Shown here: one piece after another, positions 33,557-38,445 of the stretch | Layout of the letters: every line of letters starts with the position of its first letter | How positions within the stretch are numbered: the stretch's first letter is position 1 | Source: Chromera velia | Lineage: Eukaryota > Sar > Chromeraceae | Reading direction: 5' to 3' | DNA length: 38,445 nucleotides | NCBI GenBank assembly: GCA_018398765.1 | Contig: JAHBMJ010000486.1 | Coordinates: 7,501 to 45,945 of the forward strand | Notes under the pieces: generated by a model | The model's database searches: none | What the model saw: only the letters and a program-made list of their open reading frames with translations | Told to the model about the DNA's origin: nothing | Position numbers and translations under genes: made by a program

Positions 33557-36500
33557 CTCCCTATCTGTGGGGGATCTCCGGACGCCTGTCCCTCCTTTCT
33601 GCATTCTGTAAATCAATCTGCGGAGCTCCTCAAGGCATTTAGTTGTTAATTGCTTTGATACGCATGTTGGTATCTTTAGTATTCATTTCATGCATGTCTC
33701 ATCATCATCTGTACTCCCTCCCATTGTGGGTGCACCTCCGTGCCATCCCCTACTGACTGCAGGCCTCCGTGTCGATCTGCGAAATTCTGAGGGGGTCAGA
33801 GAGCAGTCGCTTGAACACACAAATCGACTCTCCAGGTGTGTGTGTGGGTGTGTAGGACTGTCCTCTTATCTCCATTCACAAGAAGAAAGTATTTACGGCA
33901 GACTCTCAGTGTTGTGACGATCAGAAGACGTGGTGATATATGAAGATAAGGGGGGAAAAGGCATTGCCGCTTTTCTGCCTGTCTGTCTGCTTCCCCTTGT
34001 GGGCGGTCACACCGTCCGGCCGGGGACTTCGAATGAATCTGTGGCGGGGGGCTTGGGCGATTTTTTTGTGCCTCCGTCCCAATTAATTGAATCCCCCCAC
34101 GCGTCGATTTCTGGACCAGATACTTGCCTCCTGTCTGCCTGGCATCTCTGTTTAGCTCATCTGTCTCTCTGCAGAGTCAGTACATCTGTCCGTACGCATG
34201 CAGACATAGTCTGGTTGTGTAGCCGTTCAGTTGGCATGAATGAGCTTTTGTTACTTGGTTGGAAGGACTTGTTTGTTTCCCTGTTGGTTTGATTGTTTCC
34301 TTCCTTCCTTGACTGCGTCCATGCAGGAGAGTGCAGGCAGGAGTTGTCGTCGCTGATCATGGCGGGCGGGCGGCAGCAGCTGACGGCGTGTCAGATGATT
34401 CACCACAGAAAGGGAGGGGGGACGACGGAACAGCTGCACAAGAATGTGATGGCAGATCGGGGTCCGTCGGTCGGTGTTGCTTTTTTTTAAATACAATATT
34501 TTCATTCAATCGTCTGTTTTTTTGTTTGTTGTTCCTGTTTCTCTTTCCGTCTTACTTGTTCGGTTGGACGCGCGGGAATACAAAGGGAAGGGAAGACAGA
34601 GAAGAGAAGAGAGAAAGGGTACAAGACGGAGGAAGCAGACAGTTGAAGGGGCAGCTGGGCATGTAGAGATGTGGGAGAAGGCTGTCTGGAGGGAGATAGA
34701 TATTCGGGAGGCGTATGCAGCTCCTCTCTCTCGGGTTAACCGACTCAGAAGATGAATCTTTGTTTGACTGCTCCACATGGCAATATGTCACTGATACTAT
34801 GTATGCTCACGTACGTACATACTTATTATATATATGTGTGTATGTAAGCACGGATAATGCGTACGCGTGCAGGGGACGCGTGCTGGAGGGGCAGAGTGCG
34901 AATAGAGCACGGGGCCGACCAGACGGCGTGTGCACAGATGTGCAGAACGTTGACAGTCAACCCGGGCACCAAGGTGGGTAGGGTGGGTCTCTCTCTCTCT
35001 TGGTCTCTTTTTGTTTTTTTAGTCTGTTCCGTGGCTGGCGTGGAGGAGCAGCTTTTTCTCTCTCTTCTTCCTGCACAAAGCTTTTCTAAGGTCACTGCAG
35101 ACAGAAGAGCGATGGAAAAGAACAACATAAACAAATTGGTCGACCGACCTGTCCGCGAGCCCTCTGACTCTCTCTTCGGTACTGCGCCCGTAATGTGTTA
35201 AAAAAAGGAAAGAAGGGGAAAGAGTGTTGCATGTGTTGGAATCGCTTTCTGCAGGCCACTGTGATTCCCTCGTTGGAAATTTTGACTTTCTTTTCTGTAT
35301 GAAAATAAATGCAGGCCACTGTTATTCCGTCGTTGGAAATTTTGACAGATGACGTCACGGCAACACACGGTGAGTGAATGAGTGAAGCATGGTTGAAAGA
35401 GACAAGAGGAGCGACAGAGGTGTCCCTCCCCCCTTCCCCCCTCCCTTCAGCTTTTCTCCTGCGTGCATGCCCCCGTTTTTGTTTGTGACTATAACAATGT
35501 CTGCCCCCTTGTTTATCACTTATTTTTCTTCTGTTTCTTCTTCCCCTGCTCCCTTTCTTTTTGTATCCCTCTCTCGTTGTTCCTTCCTCCTTCCCTGTCT
35601 GCGTTGCGCCCAGAAAAAAGAAGCTTTGCATCCGCATCCTTACCTCTCTCTCTTCTTCTCTGCCATCTTCCTCTCCCCGCGCAGAGGAGAGGCTTCGCGT
35701 TAAAGTTTTTTTGCAACAAGGTTTTTGTAGCATCCGTCTATGCGAACGCGATTGATGAAGTACTGCCACCCATCTACGCTTCTTTCTTTCATCCATTCAT
35801 TTCTTCCTCCCTCGGTTCCTTCGTGTAGGTGCAACTGTGAGCGACATTCCGGAGGCGGAAGTCTTCTACCTGACCAGCAGAGGAATTCCTAGAGGGGCAG
35901 CCCGGTCAGTCTGTCTGTCTGTCTGTCTGTCTGGGCAGACAGGAAGTTGCCCTTCGGGCACTCAGTGGGCCTGCGAGACAGCAAGAAGCCGTGCAGGAGC
36001 GTCTCTTTGGGTGCTTGTCTTTCTTTCACACATATATCCATTCTGCTGTTCATTTCCTTTTTGCTCTCACTCCCCTTTCTTTCCTTCCCTCCTTTCTTTC
36101 TTTCTTTCTTTCGGTCGGTCGGCCGGTCGGTCGTTCGTTCGCTCGTTCGTTCGTTCGTTCGTTTTTGTTCTTCATTCGATCCAGGCTCTATTCTTTCTGC
36201 ATGTGCGTGTGGGCGTGCATGCGTTCTGCCTTCTGCCTGCATGGTGTGTGTAGTCTTTTTGGGGTGGGTGCATAGTCTCAATTTTGTCTGTCTATGTACA
36301 GGCTGTGGTACGGTTTTCTATTTCTCTCACCTCTTTTTTGCGTGCATGTATGTCCATGGAATGAAATGAATCAATGGAAGGGAAGGTAACGGAATGCAGG
36401 TACATGCTCCTTCAAGGATTTGTAGAAGACATCGCCAGGGGGTTGACCGACAAGCGGGCAGAGAAGAGAGTAATGGTCAGTCGCTTGCAAGAGGTCAAAC

Positions 36501-37052
36501 GATCGATCGATAGATAGATCGGGGCTGGGACGGAAAGGAAGGACGGAAGGAAGGAAGCAAGGAGGGAAGGAAGGAAGGAAGGAAGGAAGGAAGAAAAGGA
36601 AAGAAGGAAGACTGGATGATGACCCGCCTGGAAGAGGATTGAGGGAGGAACATGATGATGAGCAAACATGTGAATGCTGCATACCCCCTGAGATGTTTTT
36701 TTTTAAGACCTACTCTGCTCTTTTCTTTTTTCGTTCAATTTTGTCTGTCTTCCCCTCCCCCTCTCGCGCTATCTTTCTCACAAAAGAAACAGATTGCAAA
36801 GCGGGGGCCAGGGTTGCATGTGTGTGCTCTGCGTGACTTTTGCATTGTTGGGAAAATTCAAATTCAGGAGTGTGCATACATTTGAAATTGGCTGTTTCCA
36901 TTTTTGACGGCTGGGTGGGTGTATGGATGAATTTGTGTGATAATCACTTCATGACTGGATGTGTGTCCGTGTCCGTGTTCGCGTGTATGTGCGCGCAGGA
37001 AAAATTGGACCGCATGGCCCCTGATGTGCTGTCGGGGGCAGCGGGGCGGTAG
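29823..37052 (+). CDS. SUFD: Plastid-targeted Fe-S cluster assembly protein SufD (13 exons, 599 aa)
   Basis: Exons: 29823-29954, 30448-30628, 31095-31587, 32095-32206, 32680-32783, 33083-33290, 33763-33835, 34327-34461, 34873-34973, 35315-35369, 35829-35904, 36400-36475, 36999-37052; 1800 nt in frame. SufD joins SufB and SufC in the scaffold that builds Fe-S clusters in plastids. The start region has a hydrophobic signal peptide (about 8-23), then QSAFGFRP (25-32) and a Ser/Arg-rich stretch, the bipartite form used for complex red plastids. The mature part shows PNPTRKLEAFRHQKNLDKLY (SufD 'Pt-k-EeWr-t-l'), LVNGVVRPELSAL, a beta-helix core, CQMIHHRKGGGTTEQLHKNV (456-475), ACWRGRV, PSLEILTDDVTATHGATV with H531 at the conserved SufD His position, and FYLTSRGIPRGAAR. 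The Cys often found two before that His is Ala here. A second in-frame ATG (29832) is an alternative start. Divergent from DCTPP1. Confidence 0.93.
30820..31091. repeat. ~200-bp CT tract with ~27-bp minisatellite, then (GT)n, in SufD intron 2
   Basis: CT/CCCT repeats are interrupted at regular steps by TGTG (around 30907, 30936 and 30960), giving an approximate 27-bp period. They then pass into pure (GT)n, which ends in TGTGCAG, the exon 3 acceptor at 31095. The tract is the pyrimidine-rich part of the intron. Long frames on both strands across it are artefacts. Confidence 0.95.
33367..33555. repeat. Compound microsatellite (TCGA)n-(TTTC)n-(TTCC)n-(CT)n in SufD intron 6
   Basis: A perfect self-complementary TCGA run covers 33367-33408 (42 bp). 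It is followed by TTTC, TTCC and again TTTC tetramers (about 33422-33511), and after a short gap by CT dimers (about 33525-33555). It lies within the intron 33291-33762. Confidence 0.95.
35251..35346 (+). repeat. 36-bp tandem duplication of the SufD exon 10 acceptor and exon start
   Basis: 35251-35286 and 35311-35346 are identical at 34 of 36 positions and exactly 60 bp apart. Each starts GCAGGCCACTGT and ends GGAAATTTTGAC, so each carries a 3' splice site plus the first 32 bases of exon 10. The downstream copy is the one that continues into TDDVTATHG. The upstream copy runs into a stop codon (TGA at 35300-35302) after five unrelated codons. Confidence 0.9.
36094..36165. repeat. Tetranucleotide tract switching TTTC to GGTC to GTTC in SufD intron 11
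   Basis: Tetramers stay in four-base steps while the unit changes: TTTC, then GGTC (with one GGCC), then GTTC (with one GCTC). It lies in the intron 35905-36399. Confidence 0.9.
36530..36597. repeat. (GGAA)n tract in SufD intron 12
   Basis: GGAA tetramers with minor variants follow a short GATC/GATA run at about 36500-36520. It lies in the intron 36476-36998. Confidence 0.9.
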
Positions 37053-37952
37053 TGGCGGGGCGTTTTGGGGGGAAGCATCGGGAAGTGGTAGAGAGAAGGA
37101 AGGAGTTGAGTTACTGTATGGGAGGGGATCTTTGGACAAAAAGGGTCAAGAGGGTCGTGCGAGCATCTCGATAGATGGATGAATGAATAAATGAATGATT
37201 GAATGGGTGGGCATTGGCTGTCCGGAGGGAGTGTCTGGCCCTGCTCGTAGTTGATCCATCGATGCCTGTTTCAAGAAGAAAGCTTCAGTGTCATTTTTCT
37301 GCATATGCATGTGGCATATATACAGATGTATGATGAATGCGTCTGCATGGTACTGCATGCTGCCTTTTTTACTGTGTTTCTGTCAAGTGGACTTACTTGT
37401 TTCTTTTTCGTTTCGCTTTTTTTAATTGACTGGTGCTTTCTACACTGCTAAATCGTTTTTTGACTTAAACGAGTGAGCGCATCAGCACTCAAACAGTGTC
37501 AGGCCACCACTGTCAATGACCGCATTGCATCGCTTCTGCTGCGGCAGCTCTACATTTGTTTCATGTCTGTCAGTCTCTGCCAAAAATCCCAAGTTTGCGT
37601 GATTTGAATCATTTCATCGGTTTTGCATTATAGTCAATCAAATACTACCACATTGTTTTTTTAAAGCGTTCAATTACTAACTGGAATATGATTTTCTTTT
37701 TTATTTGTAATTTCGCGAATATTCACGAATCATTGTCATAGTTAGTAGGGGTACTACTATTTGATTTATAATGAAGCTATTTTAGTTCTTTTAATAAGTT
37801 TTTGATTGATTGATTAATTGATAACAATTAGGTAGTAAGAACTGATAGAGGAAGGCCTTTTCAGTAAAGATACTATGATACTAGCTATGATCTTGTATAA
37901 GACAAAACGGTGACAGTGCTTTCAAGCACCATTAAATCACTATAGGATATTA
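37053..37952. other. 3' flank of SufD
   Basis: Probable 3' UTR and intergenic DNA. An AATAAA lies at 37186-37191 within a short AATGAATA-type repeat, about 135 bp after the stop, and could serve as the poly(A) signal. Sequence beyond 37440 turns AT-rich. No gene was recognised. Confidence 0.45.
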
Positions 37953-38108
37953 ATGTCTGGAGGATTGGTCTCCTGCCCCAATGCCGAGCGCTCGACGTGC
38001 AGCGTCCAGGATATTATATCACTATTACTATATAACCACATATTAGGATTAGGATTTATGTCCGGAGGATTGACCTCCCGCCCCAATGCCGAATGTTCGA
38101 CGTGCAGC
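37953..38108. repeat. Pair of 51-bp direct repeats, each able to form a hairpin
   Basis: 37953-38003 and 38058-38108 have equal length, start 105 bp apart and agree at 44 of 51 positions. Each contains GGAGG-5 nt-YCTCC, a 5-bp stem, followed by GCCCCAATGCCGA and TCGACGTGCAGC. Function unknown; no RNA family is recognised. Confidence 0.7.
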
Positions 38109-38317
38109 TAGCTTCCAAGGAAAGCGCCTAGACGTATCAGACCTCCTTGGCCGGCCCACATAGGTCTAGGCTATGCCGCAAACGGTTTACAATTGAAGAG
38201 AAAGCACACGCGGCATGATTTTCCCTTTATCTGAATGACTTCTTGGTTCCAATCTGAGGTCATGTGGCAGAAGGGCAAAAGGCTTCCAAAAGCGAAATGA
38301 CTTTTAGTGTATATACA

Positions 38318-38413
38318 CATGCACTTCAAGTTACATACACACCAATTAACACTTACACCTACACACACACCTAGGCACACACACATATACACACACATAC
38401 ACACACATACACA

Positions 38414-38445
<32 letters not shown>
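38318..38445. repeat. (CA)n microsatellite at the window end
   Basis: CA repeats with occasional TA steps are nearly pure from 38359 and run off the window edge. The minus-strand Cys/Val frame across it is an artefact. Confidence 0.95.

Overview
The window is nuclear DNA of a photosynthetic eukaryote. It holds four intron-rich protein genes, each rebuilt here exon by exon. One of them (SufD) carries a two-part presequence, a signal peptide followed by a Ser-Ala-Phe site and a Ser/Arg-rich stretch. That form is known for proteins imported into complex plastids of red-algal origin. Together with long GT-AG introns and very abundant di- and tetranucleotide repeats, it points to a chromerid (Chromera-like) or stramenopile alga. 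A chromerid is my best guess, from general impression only.

Layout. 1-12457: gene-poor, repeat-rich DNA. It contains two decayed non-LTR retrotransposon fragments (690-1264 and 6457-7206, both minus), two diverged copies of a ~450-bp TG...CA repeat (1326-1771, 2096-2550), a ~60-bp satellite array of about 29 units (3419-5186) and a TG microsatellite near 9.2 kb. 12458-17029 (minus): an SVOP/SV2-like major facilitator transporter, 6 exons, 607 aa. 17764-23956 (plus): COP9 signalosome subunit 2 (CSN2), 12 exons, 473 aa. 23957-26640: intergenic, AT-rich, with a candidate insertion bounded by an 18-bp direct repeat. 26641-29388 (minus): a DCTPP1/MazG-type nucleotide pyrophosphatase, 5 exons, 172 aa. 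29823-37052 (plus): plastid-targeted SufD, 13 exons, 599 aa. 37053-38445: 3' flank, a hairpin-forming 51-bp repeat pair and a terminal CA microsatellite.

The genes form two divergent (head-to-head) pairs: transporter/CSN2 (734 bp between start codons) and DCTPP1/SufD (434 bp). The two inner genes converge. The four proteins belong to unrelated housekeeping processes: membrane transport, cullin deneddylation, nucleotide-pool cleaning and plastid Fe-S assembly. No shared pathway is evident. All four models close in frame with conserved residues across every junction, so their 32 introns can be compared.

The most unusual signal is in those introns. All 32 donors read GTNNG, but 17 of 32 have C at +3. 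In 13 of 32 the donor is the first of three or more tandem tetramers that each begin with GT (up to nine). Acceptors are TGCAG in 23 of 32. SufD exon 10 also has a 36-bp duplication of its own 3' splice site and exon start just upstream, making a decoy acceptor.
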